Source: JAJRXR01 sp041402005
GTDB taxonomy: Bacteria; Planctomycetota; Phycisphaerae; Phycisphaerales; UBA1924
Assembly: GCA_041402005.1 (NCBI GenBank)
Contig: JAWKTB010000005.1
Span: 310,001 to 374,000 of the forward strand
Reading direction: 5' to 3'
DNA: 64,000 nt
In this document: positions 33,235-41,873 of the stretch, piece by piece
How the letters are laid out: the number at the start of each line of letters is the position of its first letter
Numbering within the stretch: the first letter of the stretch is position 1
The notes under the pieces: generated by a model
The model's input: only the letters and a program-made list of their open reading frames with translations
Told to the model about the DNA's origin: nothing
The model's database searches: none
Position numbers and translations under genes: made by a program

Positions 33235-34359
33235 GTGCTCAAGAGCCCGCTGCACCAGTTCCACGTCGATCACGGCGCCCAGATGGTCGAGTACGCCGGG
33301 TGGGAGATGCCCATCCGGTACGCCGGCATCCGCGAGGAGCACGTGCAGACCCGGCGATCGGGCAGCGTCTTCGACGTCTCGCACATGGGACGCCTGGCGA
33401 TCAAGGGGCTGCACGCGACGCGGCTCTTGGAGCGGGCGTGCTCGCGCAAGATCGGGAGCATGTCCCAGGGCCAGTGCCGATACACGCTCGTGTGCAACGA
33501 GCGGGGTGGCGTCCGCGACGACGTGATCGTCATGCGGATGGACGAGGACGAGTACCTGGTCGTCGTGAACGCGGCGAACCGGGCCAAGATCGTCGACCAC
33601 CTGGGGTCGATCGTCGCCGAACGAGGCTTCAAGGTGAAGCTCGACGACCGGACGCAGAGCACGGCGATGGTCGCGATCCAGGGCCCCAAGGTCATGGAGT
33701 TGATTTCCGGCGTCAGCAAGGAGATCCCCGCCCTCAAGCGGTACCGCTTCACAGTCAAGAACCTGATGATCATGAAGCTGATCGTCTCACGCACCGGGTA
33801 CACGGGCGAGGACGGGGTCGAGGTGATTCTGCCGGCCAACATGGTGCCGATGGCGATGAAGCTGCTGATGAAGGACGTGGACCCGAAGGATCCCAACGCG
33901 GTGCTCAAGCCGGCGGGGCTCGGAGCGCGGGACACGCTCCGCCTCGAGGCGGGGATGCCCCTGTACGGGCACGAGCTTGGCGAGGAGATCAACGCCCTCG
34001 AGGTCGGGGTGGACTTCGCGATCAGCCTTGACAAGAACGCCGACGAGGACGGGGAGACGTTCATCGGTCAGGAGGCGCTGGTCCGGACGCGGGAGCTGGA
34101 CGGGCCGCGGCGCAAGCTCGTCGGGATCGAGGTCGAGGGCAAGCGGACACCCCGCCAGGGGATGGTGGTCAAGTCGGGGGACGACGTGATCGGCGAAGTC
34201 TCGAGTGGGTGCGCGAGCCCGACGCTGGAGAAGCCGATCGCGATGGCGTTCGTGGCGGGCGGCAAGAGCGAGGTAGGGTCGTCGGTCCAGATCGACGCCG
34301 AGCGCGCCGTGCTCGAGGGGAAGATCGTGGCGCTGCCCTTCTACAAGGCGGGGAAGTAG
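33235..34359 (+). CDS. gcvT: glycine cleavage system aminomethyltransferase (T protein)
   Basis: Transfers the aminomethyl carbon from lipoyl-H protein to tetrahydrofolate. It has 374 residues: MVEYAGWEMPIRY and FDVSHMGR at the N-terminus, SRTGYTGEDGVEV in the middle and GLGARDTLRLEAGMPLYGHE, all characteristic of GcvT. The GTG start at 33235 has GGAG 7 nt upstream; an ATG frame start at 33157 is a poor alternative in the intergenic space. gcvH and gcvP are not adjacent in this window, so the complex is encoded at more than one place. Confidence 0.92.
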   Translation: MLKSPLHQFHVDHGAQMVEYAGWEMPIRYAGIREEHVQTRRSGSVFDVSHMGRLAIKGLHATRLLERACSRKIGSMSQGQCRYTLVCNERGGVRDDVIVMRMDEDEYLVVVNAANRAKIVDHLGSIVAERGFKVKLDDRTQSTAMVAIQGPKVMELISGVSKEIPALKRYRFTVKNLMIMKLIVSRTGYTGEDGVEVILPANMVPMAMKLLMKDVDPKDPNAVLKPAGLGARDTLRLEAGMPLYGHELGEEINALEVGVDFAISLDKNADEDGETFIGQEALVRTRELDGPRRKLVGIEVEGKRTPRQGMVVKSGDDVIGEVSSGCASPTLEKPIAMAFVAGGKSEVGSSVQIDAERAVLEGKIVALPFYKAGK

Positions 34360-34378
34360 AGCCTGTCTCTGCCTGTGT

Positions 34379-34462
34379 CTCACGGAGGGGCGGGCTTCCA
34401 GCCCGCCCACGTTGGGATTGTCACGGATGTGCCGGTAGGCTGGAGGCCCGCCCCTCCGTGAG
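34379..34462. repeat. 25-bp inverted repeat with internal hairpin (REP-like)
   Basis: Arms 34379-34403 and 34438-34462 are complementary with one mismatch. The left arm runs into a perfect 9-bp hairpin GGGCGGGCT/AGCCCGCCC with loop TCC (34388-34408). It lies between the convergent gcvT and phoU genes and could end transcription from both sides. The GC arms around a TTCC core match the repeat at 50609. Confidence 0.6.
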
Positions 34463-34479
34463 GCAGTTCGGGAACGCGA

Positions 34480-35202
34480 TCAATCGCCGTCGAGAGTGGG
34501 CTTGGAGGTCGGCAGCTCGACCCACGCGCCCCCGGTGTGTCGGACAACGACGCCCGTGGCGGCGTAGATCACCTGCTCAGCGATATTGGTGCAGTGGTCG
34601 GCGATCACCTCGCACTGGTGCACGATCGCGTGCAGATGGAACGCAACCTCGGCGGGCATCGAGCCTGACGCGACGCGCTCCTCGGCGGCTCTCGCCGTCG
34701 ACTCGGCGAACTTCAGCACCGTCCCCTCGCACCGCAGCACCACCTTCGCACGCTCGGCGTCGAACCGCTCGAAACAAACGACGGCGTCGCGCAGAATCCC
34801 GACCACCGAGTTCGTGATCACACGGGCGGTCTCCGGGAAGGGGGTCGTCCGGTCCGCCAGCTCGATGATCCGCTCGGCAACGGTCGTCGCCGCGTCCGCG
34901 ATCCGCTCCAGCTCGTTATTCACTTTGACGCAGACGAGAACCTCGCGGATCGGGCCCGACCCCAGGTCGCACTCGGAGCGGGCGATGTCGGCAAGGATGT
35001 CCACCGCCGACTGCTCGATCGCCAGGTCTACCCGGTCCACCTCGTCGTCGCGGGAGATGACCCGGCGCGCCTCTTCGAGGTCGCGGGCGAAGATTGCGTC
35101 GAAGGCGCTCTCGGTCATCTCACGGGTGACGACGCCCTGGGCGACCAGGTCCCGCCGAAGCTCGGCGATGCGGCGCTTGAAGGTCTCGATCTTGTCCGCC
35201 AT
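34480..35202 (-). CDS. phoU: PhoU-domain protein
   Basis: Protein of 240 residues, all helical, with two PhoU three-helix repeats (about 10-105 and 115-215). Metal-binding-type motifs ELERIADAATTVAER and CEVIADHCTNIAEQ match the E-x-x-R/H-x-x-D-H/A-x-x-N/A pattern of PhoU. PhoU proteins restrain phosphate uptake through the Pst transporter and PhoR. No pst or phoR genes are here, so a stand-alone regulator is inferred. It is divergent from eno. Confidence 0.85.
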   Translation of the reverse strand: MADKIETFKRRIAELRRDLVAQGVVTREMTESAFDAIFARDLEEARRVISRDDEVDRVDLAIEQSAVDILADIARSECDLGSGPIREVLVCVKVNNELERIADAATTVAERIIELADRTTPFPETARVITNSVVGILRDAVVCFERFDAERAKVVLRCEGTVLKFAESTARAAEERVASGSMPAEVAFHLHAIVHQCEVIADHCTNIAEQVIYAATGVVVRHTGGAWVELPTSKPTLDGD

Positions 35203-35323
35203 CCGAGCGTTCCTCGTGGGGCGGGGCCTCGCCCCGTCGGTGGTAGCGTATCCTCACCCGCGCCCGGGGCCAGACGGGCGCCAAAAGGAAGTCCGCGGGG
35301 CGACGCCCGGAGGGATCATTGCC

Positions 35324-36616
35324 ATGTTCGACATCGAGATTGTCCACGCCCGCCAGGTGCTCGACTCACGTGGGAACCCCACGGTCGAGGTCGAGATCGC
35401 GCTCTCCAGCGGGATCACGGGACGGGCGGCGGTCCCCTCCGGCGCCTCGACGGGCGAGAACGAGGCGGTCGAGCTGCGTGACGGCGGCTCGGAGTGGATG
35501 GGCAAGGGTGTCGGAAACGCCGTCGCCAACGTCATCGAGCGGGCCGCGCCCGCGATCGAGGGGATGGACGCCCGCGACCAGGAGGAGATCGACGCGACGC
35601 TGATCGAGCTCGACGGCTCGGAGAACAAGTCCGAGCTCGGCGCGAACGCGATCCTGGGCGTCTCGATGGCGGTCGCGAAGGCCGCGGCGGAGGCCTCGGG
35701 CCTCCCCCTGTACCGGTACCTCGGCGGGACGGGCGCCAAGATCCTGCCCGTCCCGATGCTCAACATCCTCAACGGCGGCAAGCACGCGGACAACACGGTG
35801 GATTTCCAGGAGTTCATGATCCAGCCGTGGGGCTTCGACGAGTTCGGCGAGGCGCTGCGGGCGGGCGTCGAGATCTACCACACGCTCAAGAAAGTGCTCG
35901 CCAAGCGCGGCATGTCCACCGCCGTCGGCGACGAGGGCGGCTTCGCGCCCAACCTCAAGGACAATGAGGACGCGCTGAAGGTGATCGAGGAGGCGGTCGA
36001 GAAGGCCGGCTACTCGTGGGGCGAGCAGATCTTCGTCGCCCTCGACCCGGCGACGAGCGAGCTGTGGAACGAGGCCGAGAAGGACGGCAAGACCGGGTAC
36101 AAGTTCTTCAGCTCCTCCCAGGAGATCGTCTCCTCCGACGACCTGATCGGGATCTGGAGCGAGTGGGCCAGGAAGTACCCGATCCGCTCGATCGAGGACG
36201 GCCTCGCGGAGAACGACTGGGAGGGCTGGGCCAAGCTGACCGCCAAGTTGGGTCAGACGACCCAGCTCGTCGGCGACGACCTCTTCGTGACGAACAAGAA
36301 GTTCGTCGAGCGAGGTGTCGCGGAGAAGTCGGCCAACGCCGTGCTCGTAAAAGTCAACCAGATCGGCACGCTCTCCGAGACGTTCGACACCGTGAACTAC
36401 GCGATGCGCAACGGCTTCGCGTGCGTGATGAGCCACAGGTCGGGCGAGACCGAGGACGCGACGATCGCGGACCTGGCCGTCGCGACCAACTGCGGGCAGA
36501 TCAAGACCGGGGCGCCCTGCCGGAGCGACCGCAACGCGAAGTACAACCAACTGATCCGCATCGCGGAGGAGCTGGGCGAGTCGGCGGTGTACGGCGGGAC
36601 GACCTGGAGCCGCTAG
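35324..36616 (+). CDS. eno: enolase
   Basis: Glycolytic enzyme of 430 residues interconverting 2-phosphoglycerate and phosphoenolpyruvate, with magnesium. Motifs are VLDSRGNPTVEVE at the N-terminus, SGASTGENEAVELRD, GDEGGFAPN, the metal ligands around ALDPATSE, SIEDGLAENDW and LVGDDLFVTN, and the signature LVKVNQIGTLSE with catalytic Lys. The ATG at 35324 follows GGAGGG; a much longer frame upstream is antisense to phoU and is not the gene. A TATCCT box at about 35247-35252 could be its promoter. Confidence 0.97.
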   Translation: MFDIEIVHARQVLDSRGNPTVEVEIALSSGITGRAAVPSGASTGENEAVELRDGGSEWMGKGVGNAVANVIERAAPAIEGMDARDQEEIDATLIELDGSENKSELGANAILGVSMAVAKAAAEASGLPLYRYLGGTGAKILPVPMLNILNGGKHADNTVDFQEFMIQPWGFDEFGEALRAGVEIYHTLKKVLAKRGMSTAVGDEGGFAPNLKDNEDALKVIEEAVEKAGYSWGEQIFVALDPATSELWNEAEKDGKTGYKFFSSSQEIVSSDDLIGIWSEWARKYPIRSIEDGLAENDWEGWAKLTAKLGQTTQLVGDDLFVTNKKFVERGVAEKSANAVLVKVNQIGTLSETFDTVNYAMRNGFACVMSHRSGETEDATIADLAVATNCGQIKTGAPCRSDRNAKYNQLIRIAEELGESAVYGGTTWSR

Positions 36617-36634
36617 GCATTCCTGGAGCGGGTC

Positions 36635-37252
36635 ATGGATGGGCCGCTTGAGTTGAAACAGGTCGGCGAGCGGCTGGTCCTCAAGGGGCGGGCGTTCGAC
36701 TTCGTCGAGTTGACGCTGCGCGATGAAGAGGGCAAGGAGCATCGACGCCAGGTGGTCAAGCACCCGGGGTCGGTGGTGATTCTGCCGATTCTCGAAGGGG
36801 TAGCGGAAGAGACAAAGCAGAAGAAGGCGGAGCCCCTCACCCCGGCCCTCTCCCCAGAGGGGAGAGGGAGGGGGGCGCGGATCGTGATGATCCGCAACTC
36901 GCGGTACGCCCTGGGTTGCAAGCTCGACGAGCTGCCGGCCGGGACGTGCGAGGCGGGTGAGGCGCCCGAGAAGACCGCGGCCCGCGAGGTGCGCGAGGAG
37001 ACGGGGTACGAGGCCGCAACCCTCGAATACCTCGGGCGGTTCCACACGACGCCCGGGATGACGGACGAGCTGATGCACGCGTACGTCGCCCGGGGCCTGA
37101 CGCACGTCGGCCAGGACCTCGACGAGGGCGAGCACGTGAGCGTCCGGGAATGGACGGCCGAGGACGCCCTCGCCGCGGTCGATGTTGGACGGATCACCGA
37201 CGCGAAGACCATCCTCGTCCTGCTCTGGGCGAGATCGCGGGGCATCCTGTGA
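36635..37252 (+). CDS. NUDIX hydrolase (ADP-ribose pyrophosphatase-like) with repeat-derived insertion
   Basis: Protein of 205 residues. The NUDIX box (GTCEAGEAPEKTAAREVREE followed by TGY) holds the metal-binding Glu residues, and the order of strands (HPGSVVILPIL ... LDELPAG ... FHTTPGMTDELMHAYVA) is that of ADP-ribose pyrophosphatases. About residues 62-82 (KKAEPLTPALSPEGRGRGA) are encoded by a palindromic dispersed repeat inserted in frame between two core strands. The following gene is a close paralogue and begins in the GTGA overlap of this stop. Confidence 0.82.
   Translation: MDGPLELKQVGERLVLKGRAFDFVELTLRDEEGKEHRRQVVKHPGSVVILPILEGVAEETKQKKAEPLTPALSPEGRGRGARIVMIRNSRYALGCKLDELPAGTCEAGEAPEKTAAREVREETGYEAATLEYLGRFHTTPGMTDELMHAYVARGLTHVGQDLDEGEHVSVREWTAEDALAAVDVGRITDAKTILVLLWARSRGIL
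36846..36868. repeat. palindromic repeat inside a coding region
   Basis: Perfect 10-bp inverted repeat CCCTCTCCCC / GGGGAGAGGG with loop AGA, preceded by CCTCACCCCGG. It is translated in frame as part of LTPALSPEGRG within the NUDIX protein. This peptide is known from dispersed repeats in many bacteria. Confidence 0.7.
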
Positions 37253-37698
37253 ACGCCGCAACCCGCAAACGCGGCTTCGGCGGTGTTGCGGTCCTCGCGT
37301 TGCGGGACGTTGAGGACGCGACCTACGTCGTGCTGATCCGCAAGGACAAGCGGGCGCGGGGCGCCGATCTGTTCGAGTTACCCTCTGGTGGCATGTTGAA
37401 GGGCGAAACCCCTCACACCGCCGCGGCGCGAGAGTTGCGCGAGGAGACGGGATACACCGCGGCAACCATGGAGGCTCTGACCCGGTTCCATACCGAGCCG
37501 GGTGTACTCGAAGAGCCGATGCACGCCTATGTGGCGTGCGGGCTCGAGGCCGGGCGTCAGGCGTTGGAAGAAGGCGAGCGGCTGAGCGTTCACGAGTGGA
37601 CGGTCGAGGACGCCCTCGCCGCGGTCGATGATGGACGGATCACGGACGCGAAGACGATGCTTGTGCTGTTGCTCGCGCGGTCGCGCGGGCTGATCTGA
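37249..37698 (+). CDS. NUDIX hydrolase, tandem paralogue
   Basis: Protein of 149 residues starting at GTG 37249, overlapping the previous stop. The NUDIX box GGMLKGETPHTAAARELREE and TGY is complete. The C-terminal 45 residues (EWTVEDALAAVDDGRITDAKT...) are nearly identical to the preceding protein, also at DNA level, pointing to a recent duplication or gene conversion of the 3' ends. The N-terminus differs (GFGGVAVLALRDVEDATYVV), so the substrates may differ. The family removes nucleoside-diphosphate-linked moieties. Confidence 0.82.
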   Translation: MNAATRKRGFGGVAVLALRDVEDATYVVLIRKDKRARGADLFELPSGGMLKGETPHTAAARELREETGYTAATMEALTRFHTEPGVLEEPMHAYVACGLEAGRQALEEGERLSVHEWTVEDALAAVDDGRITDAKTMLVLLLARSRGLI

Positions 37699-37716
37699 GC
37701 AGGGACTCTCCCGGCC

Positions 37717-38778
37717 ATGGTCAAGGACGAATGGGATTCCGGTGTGGGGTTCGACGAACGTCGGGGCGACGGCGGGAGGACGCGGGCCGCGCTGCGCCGG
37801 GTCTTCGGCGACGGGGAGAACCCCCTGTCGTGGGGGGTCACGCTCGGGCGCCTCTGGGGGGTCCGGGTGCGGGTGCACCTGGTCTTTGTCGCGTTCGTCG
37901 CGCTCGAACTGATCTACGCGCTGCCACGGGACGGGCTGGGCGTCGAGTTCCGGCTGTGGCTCCTGGGGGGGCTGACGTTCGTCGTGCTCGCGCACGAGCT
38001 TGGGCACGTCGCGGCGTGCCGGCTCGTGGGGGGCGAGATCGACGAGGTCATGCTCTGGCCCCTGGGCGGGCTGAGCGAGCACGTCTCGCCGAGGACGGGG
38101 CGGGGGGCGCTGCTGACGACGCTCGGCGGACCCCTGATGAACGCGGCGCTCGCGATCGGGCTCGGCGGGATCGTGCTCGTGCTGACGAGGCGGTGGGAGA
38201 ACGTCGTCTTCAACCCGTTCGACCCCGGAGGCGTGCTCGCGGGTCTGCGGACGCCCGCGTCCGAGGCGGGCGGGGCGAGCGGGCAGCCCTGGTGGCTCAC
38301 GGCCCTCTGGTCTGCCCATTACGCGAACCTGCTCGTGCTGGGCATGAACGCGCTCGTTCCGATGCTCCCGCTCGACGCAGGACGCGCGGTGCGCGACGCG
38401 CTCGCCAGTCGCGGCGACCACGAGCGGACGACGACGATCGCGAGCACGGTCGGCTTTGTGGCGGCCGGCGCCCTCGGACTCGTCGCGGTCGTCTTCAACG
38501 AGGTCGCCCTGCTCGGCGTGGCGCTCTTCGGCGTGCTCGTCTGCTACCTCGAGCGACGTCGAGCCCGGTTCCTCGCGATGGGCGGCGAGGACCCCCTGAC
38601 GCGGGCCGACGAGGACCGGGAGCGGGAGCGTCTCCTGCGTCGCGAGTCGGAGCGGGCGGAGGAGCAGCGCCGGATCGACCTGATTCTGGAGAAAATCTCG
38701 GATCGCGGGATGGAGTCGCTGAGCCCTTCTGAACGCCGAACGCTCAAGCGCGCGACCCGCCAGAGCCGAGAATCGTAA
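37717..38778 (+). CDS. M50-family membrane metallopeptidase with C-terminal SLS domain
   Basis: Protein of 353 residues with several membrane helices. HELGHVAACR (about residue 94) is the zinc site within a helix, and LPLDAGRAVRDA (about 216) replaces the NPDG motif that supplies the third ligand; both are typical of the SpoIVFB-like branch of site-2 proteases that cleave within membranes. After the last helix come a charged coiled coil (about 285-325) and a terminal motif ILEKISDRGMESLSPSERR that is also found at the end of the next gene product, a rhomboid protease. Confidence 0.82.
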   Translation: MVKDEWDSGVGFDERRGDGGRTRAALRRVFGDGENPLSWGVTLGRLWGVRVRVHLVFVAFVALELIYALPRDGLGVEFRLWLLGGLTFVVLAHELGHVAACRLVGGEIDEVMLWPLGGLSEHVSPRTGRGALLTTLGGPLMNAALAIGLGGIVLVLTRRWENVVFNPFDPGGVLAGLRTPASEAGGASGQPWWLTALWSAHYANLLVLGMNALVPMLPLDAGRAVRDALASRGDHERTTTIASTVGFVAAGALGLVAVVFNEVALLGVALFGVLVCYLERRRARFLAMGGEDPLTRADEDRERERLLRRESERAEEQRRIDLILEKISDRGMESLSPSERRTLKRATRQSRES

Positions 38779-38841
38779 CATCCGCGGGCGATCCCCAAGA
38801 ACCCCGGGGAGCGGGGCCTCAAGCGGGAGCGCGACGCAGGG

Positions 38842-39954
38842 ATGGGCATCCAAGACCGCGAGTACGTCAGGCAGGAGGGGGGCGCCGGCGGTTTCGCACG
38901 CTCGATCCCACGCGGCCCCGGCTTCATCTCCGTCACCGCCTGGCTCATCATCATCAACGTCGCGGTGTACGCCGTCGGCGGGTTCATGAACAACTTGAGC
39001 GTCCCCGTCTTCCAGGGCTACGCCCCCAGCGCCCAGGCGGACCGGGACAGCGGCGTGCCCGAGACCGTCAACGGGCAGGCCGTCTACCGCGGCGCGAACG
39101 GGGCCGTCGTCACACGCGACACGATCCACCACAACCGCGGCGCCTCGGTGCAGCGACTGCGGCTCGACCCCCAGACGCGCCAGCCGATCGGGTCCGACGT
39201 CTACACGATCATGAACCCGCTCAGCGCGTTCGGGCACTTCTCCACGTACCAGGGCTTCCTCCGCCTCGAGGTCTGGCGCCTGGTCACCTTCCAGTTCCTC
39301 CATGCCAATCTCATGCACATCGTCTTCAACATGCTGGGGCTCTGGATCTTCGGCGGGATCGTCGAGCAGTACCTCGGCGCCAAGCGCTACCTCGCCTTCT
39401 ACCTCGTCTGCGGGATCAGCGGCGGGCTGTTCTACCTCCTCCTCAACCTCATCGGGAGCTTCGGCCTCCCCCTGCCCGGAGCGCTGGCGGTCGATTTGAC
39501 GACGCCCCTGGTCGGCGCGTCGGCGGGGGTGTTCGGGGTCATCATCGCCTGCGCGTACATCTCGCCGAACACCGTCGTGCAGCTTCTCTTCCCCCCGATC
39601 CCGCTCAAGATGAAGACGTTCGCGTACGGGTACCTCGCGATCGTCGCGGTGAACCTGTTCCTGCCCAACCTGACGGGCGGGGCGAACCAGGGGGGCGACG
39701 CGGCCCACATGGGCGGGGCGCTGGCGGGGTACTTCTTCATCCGCAGGCCGCATCTGCTCCGCGACTTCTTCGACGTGTTCAACGATTCGCGCAAGACGTC
39801 GCGGGCCAAGCGGGCGCCGAAGGGAAAGCGGGCGTCTCCCTCCGACCGCGAGGTGGACCGGATCCTGGACAAGGTGAACACCGAGGGGCTGCACAGCCTC
39901 TCGGAGCACGAGAAGAAGACGCTCCGCCAGGCGACCGAGGGCAAGCGCGGCTAA
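38842..39954 (+). CDS. rhomboid-family intramembrane serine protease
   Basis: Protein of 370 residues with about six membrane helices and a luminal loop of roughly 90 residues after the first helix. The catalytic serine is Ser227 in VGASAGVFG and the catalytic His is His289 in DAAHMGGALAG, the usual rhomboid dyad. The N-terminal HANLMHIVFNMLGLW segment is also characteristic. The C-terminal cytoplasmic tail carries the ILDKVNTEGLHSLSEHEKK motif (DUF6576-like) shared with the preceding M50 protease. No strong ribosome binding site precedes the ATG. Confidence 0.88.
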   Translation: MGIQDREYVRQEGGAGGFARSIPRGPGFISVTAWLIIINVAVYAVGGFMNNLSVPVFQGYAPSAQADRDSGVPETVNGQAVYRGANGAVVTRDTIHHNRGASVQRLRLDPQTRQPIGSDVYTIMNPLSAFGHFSTYQGFLRLEVWRLVTFQFLHANLMHIVFNMLGLWIFGGIVEQYLGAKRYLAFYLVCGISGGLFYLLLNLIGSFGLPLPGALAVDLTTPLVGASAGVFGVIIACAYISPNTVVQLLFPPIPLKMKTFAYGYLAIVAVNLFLPNLTGGANQGGDAAHMGGALAGYFFIRRPHLLRDFFDVFNDSRKTSRAKRAPKGKRASPSDREVDRILDKVNTEGLHSLSEHEKKTLRQATEGKRG

Positions 39955-39957
39955 CGT
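39952..39957 (+). promoter_or_regulatory. putative leaderless -10 box TAACGT
   Basis: TAACGT lies 7 nt before the tgt ATG at 39965. It overlaps the TAA stop of the rhomboid gene, so part of the match may be imposed by that stop. Confidence 0.3.
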
Positions 39958-39964
39958 CCGCCCG

Positions 39965-41254
39965 ATGAGCGCCCCGCTCGAGTTCACGATCTCTCAACGC
40001 TCGAAGGTCAGCCGCGCCCGCTCGGGCGTGGTCCGGACGCTGCACGGCGAGTTCCCGACCCCCGCGTTCATGCCGGTGGGGACGAAGGGGACGATCAAGG
40101 GGATCCTGCCCTCGGACGTCGCGCGGATCGGGGCTCGGATCGTCCTGGGCAACACCTACCACCTGCTGCTCAGGCCCGGCGCGGAGACGGTCGCCCAGCT
40201 CGGCGGCCTGCACGCGATGATGGGGTGGGCGGGGCCGATCCTGACCGACTCGGGCGGGTACCAGGCGTATTCGATGGCGGACAACAACGCGATCGACGAC
40301 GACGGCGTCTCCTTCCGCTCGATCGTGGACGGGTCCGAGGTCCGCCTGACGCCCGAGAGCGCGACGCGGGCACAGAACCTGATCGGCGCCGACATCATCA
40401 TGGCCTTTGACGACTGCCCACCCTCGGTCGATCCCGACGCCGGCCCGGTGAACCAGACTCGCCTGCGCCTCGCCGCGATGCGGGACGCGCCGAACGCCTC
40501 GGGGTATGACCACGCCGCGAGGCTCGACCTCGCCAACGAGCGCACCGTCCGTTGGCTGGAGCGGTGCAAGCACGCCCACGCACGTCCTGACGAGCAGGCG
40601 CTCTTCGGCATCGTCCAGGGCGGGACGGACCTCGATCGGCGGTCCCGGTCCGCCGAGCAGGTCTGCAACATCGACCTCCCCGGGTACGCGATCGGCGGGG
40701 TCGCGGTGGGCGAGGGGCCCGAGGACATCGCGCGGGTGACCGCGTTCACCGCCGAGCGCATGCCCGAGGGCAAGCCCAGGTACCTCATGGGCGTGGGATA
40801 CGAACGGGACATCGTGGGGGCCGTGCTCGCAGGGGTGGACATGTTCGACTGCGTGCTCCCGACGCGGAACGGGCGCAGCGCCTGGGCGTTCACGAGGGAG
40901 GGGCCGTTGCGCCTGCGGAACGCCGCCCACGCTCATGACACGCGCCCCATCGAGCCGGGATGCGATTGCCCGGCCTGCGACCCGTCGGGCGGGGGGGTCC
41001 ACGGCGGCGCGGGCGCCTTCAGCCGGGCCTACCTCCGGCACCTGTTCGCCTCCGACGAGATGCTCGGGCCGATCCTCGTCAGCCTGCACAACCTGCGTCA
41101 CTTCCAGCGCCTGATGAGCGACCTGCGGGGAGCGATCGCAACGGACGACTGGGCCCGGTTCGCCTCGTCATGGCCTGTCGCGGCGGGGGCGGTCCCGCCC
41201 TCGCTGCTGGAGGCCGCGGAAGGGCGGAGGGCTTCTCCCCATAGCGGAGGATGA
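39965..41254 (+). CDS. tgt: queuine tRNA-ribosyltransferase
   Basis: Exchanges guanine 34 of GUN-anticodon tRNAs for the queuosine precursor preQ1. It has 429 residues. Active-site features are TDSGGYQ (base-binding Asp), FGIVQGG, GGVAVGEG and DMFDCVLPTRNGR with the nucleophilic Asp. The zinc site is CDCPAC plus the His in SLHNLRH. It is directly before yajC and secDF, the classical tgt-yajC-secD-secF order. A QueC-like degenerate protein elsewhere in the window does not obviously belong to the same pathway. Confidence 0.95.
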   Translation: MSAPLEFTISQRSKVSRARSGVVRTLHGEFPTPAFMPVGTKGTIKGILPSDVARIGARIVLGNTYHLLLRPGAETVAQLGGLHAMMGWAGPILTDSGGYQAYSMADNNAIDDDGVSFRSIVDGSEVRLTPESATRAQNLIGADIIMAFDDCPPSVDPDAGPVNQTRLRLAAMRDAPNASGYDHAARLDLANERTVRWLERCKHAHARPDEQALFGIVQGGTDLDRRSRSAEQVCNIDLPGYAIGGVAVGEGPEDIARVTAFTAERMPEGKPRYLMGVGYERDIVGAVLAGVDMFDCVLPTRNGRSAWAFTREGPLRLRNAAHAHDTRPIEPGCDCPACDPSGGGVHGGAGAFSRAYLRHLFASDEMLGPILVSLHNLRHFQRLMSDLRGAIATDDWARFASSWPVAAGAVPPSLLEAAEGRRASPHSGG

Positions 41255-41312
41255 CGCGGGCGGGGCGTCCTATCGTAGAGGCTCCAATCGACGACCCGAC
41301 CGGAATCCAAGC

Positions 41313-41786
41313 ATGATGCACAACGAGTGGCTGGCAGCGTCCGCACTGACCCTGGCGCAAACGCAGGACGCGGGGACGCCGCAGATGCTCTCGGAGGATA
41401 CCGCCGGCGCGGCTCCAGGCACGGAGGGTCAGGATGGCCAGGGCGGTGCGCCCACGCCGGCGCCCAACCCCTTCGGCGGGTCCAACTTCCTGCTCATCGG
41501 CATCTTCGTGATCTTCGGCCTCCTGATCTTCAGCCAGTTCTCCGGCGCACGCAAGGAGAAGAAGCATCGCGCCCAGATGCTCAGCCAGCTCGGCAAGCAC
41601 GACCGCGTCCAGACGGTGGGGGGGATCATCGGCTCGGTCGTCGAGATCAAGGGCGACGAGCTCACCCTCCGCGTCGACGAGTCCTCGAACACGCGGATCC
41701 GCGTCGCACGATCGGCGGTGCAGCAGGTGCTCAAGAGCAGCGGTCGCGGCGCCGACGAGCCCGAGGAGACGACGGCGAGCACCTGA
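41313..41786 (+). CDS. yajC: preprotein translocase subunit YajC
   Basis: Small inner-membrane partner of SecDF that helps protein export. It has 157 residues: an N-terminal stretch of about 55 residues rich in Gly, Pro and Ala, one membrane helix (about 58-76), then the conserved RKEKKHRAQMLSQLGKHDRVQTVGGIIG-type cytoplasmic domain (quoted here only for its start KKHRAQML and the VQTVGGIIG turn). It is longer than the usual 110 residues because of its N-terminus. It lies between tgt and secDF. A TATCGT box is at about 41270. Confidence 0.9.
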   Translation: MMHNEWLAASALTLAQTQDAGTPQMLSEDTAGAAPGTEGQDGQGGAPTPAPNPFGGSNFLLIGIFVIFGLLIFSQFSGARKEKKHRAQMLSQLGKHDRVQTVGGIIGSVVEIKGDELTLRVDESSNTRIRVARSAVQQVLKSSGRGADEPEETTAST

Positions 41787-41873
41787 CTCGCGCTCACCCA
41801 TCCGGGCTCGGCACGACCGAGCCAGTAGCAGACCACGGCACCACGAATCTCCACGCCACGAGGCGCCAGACGC

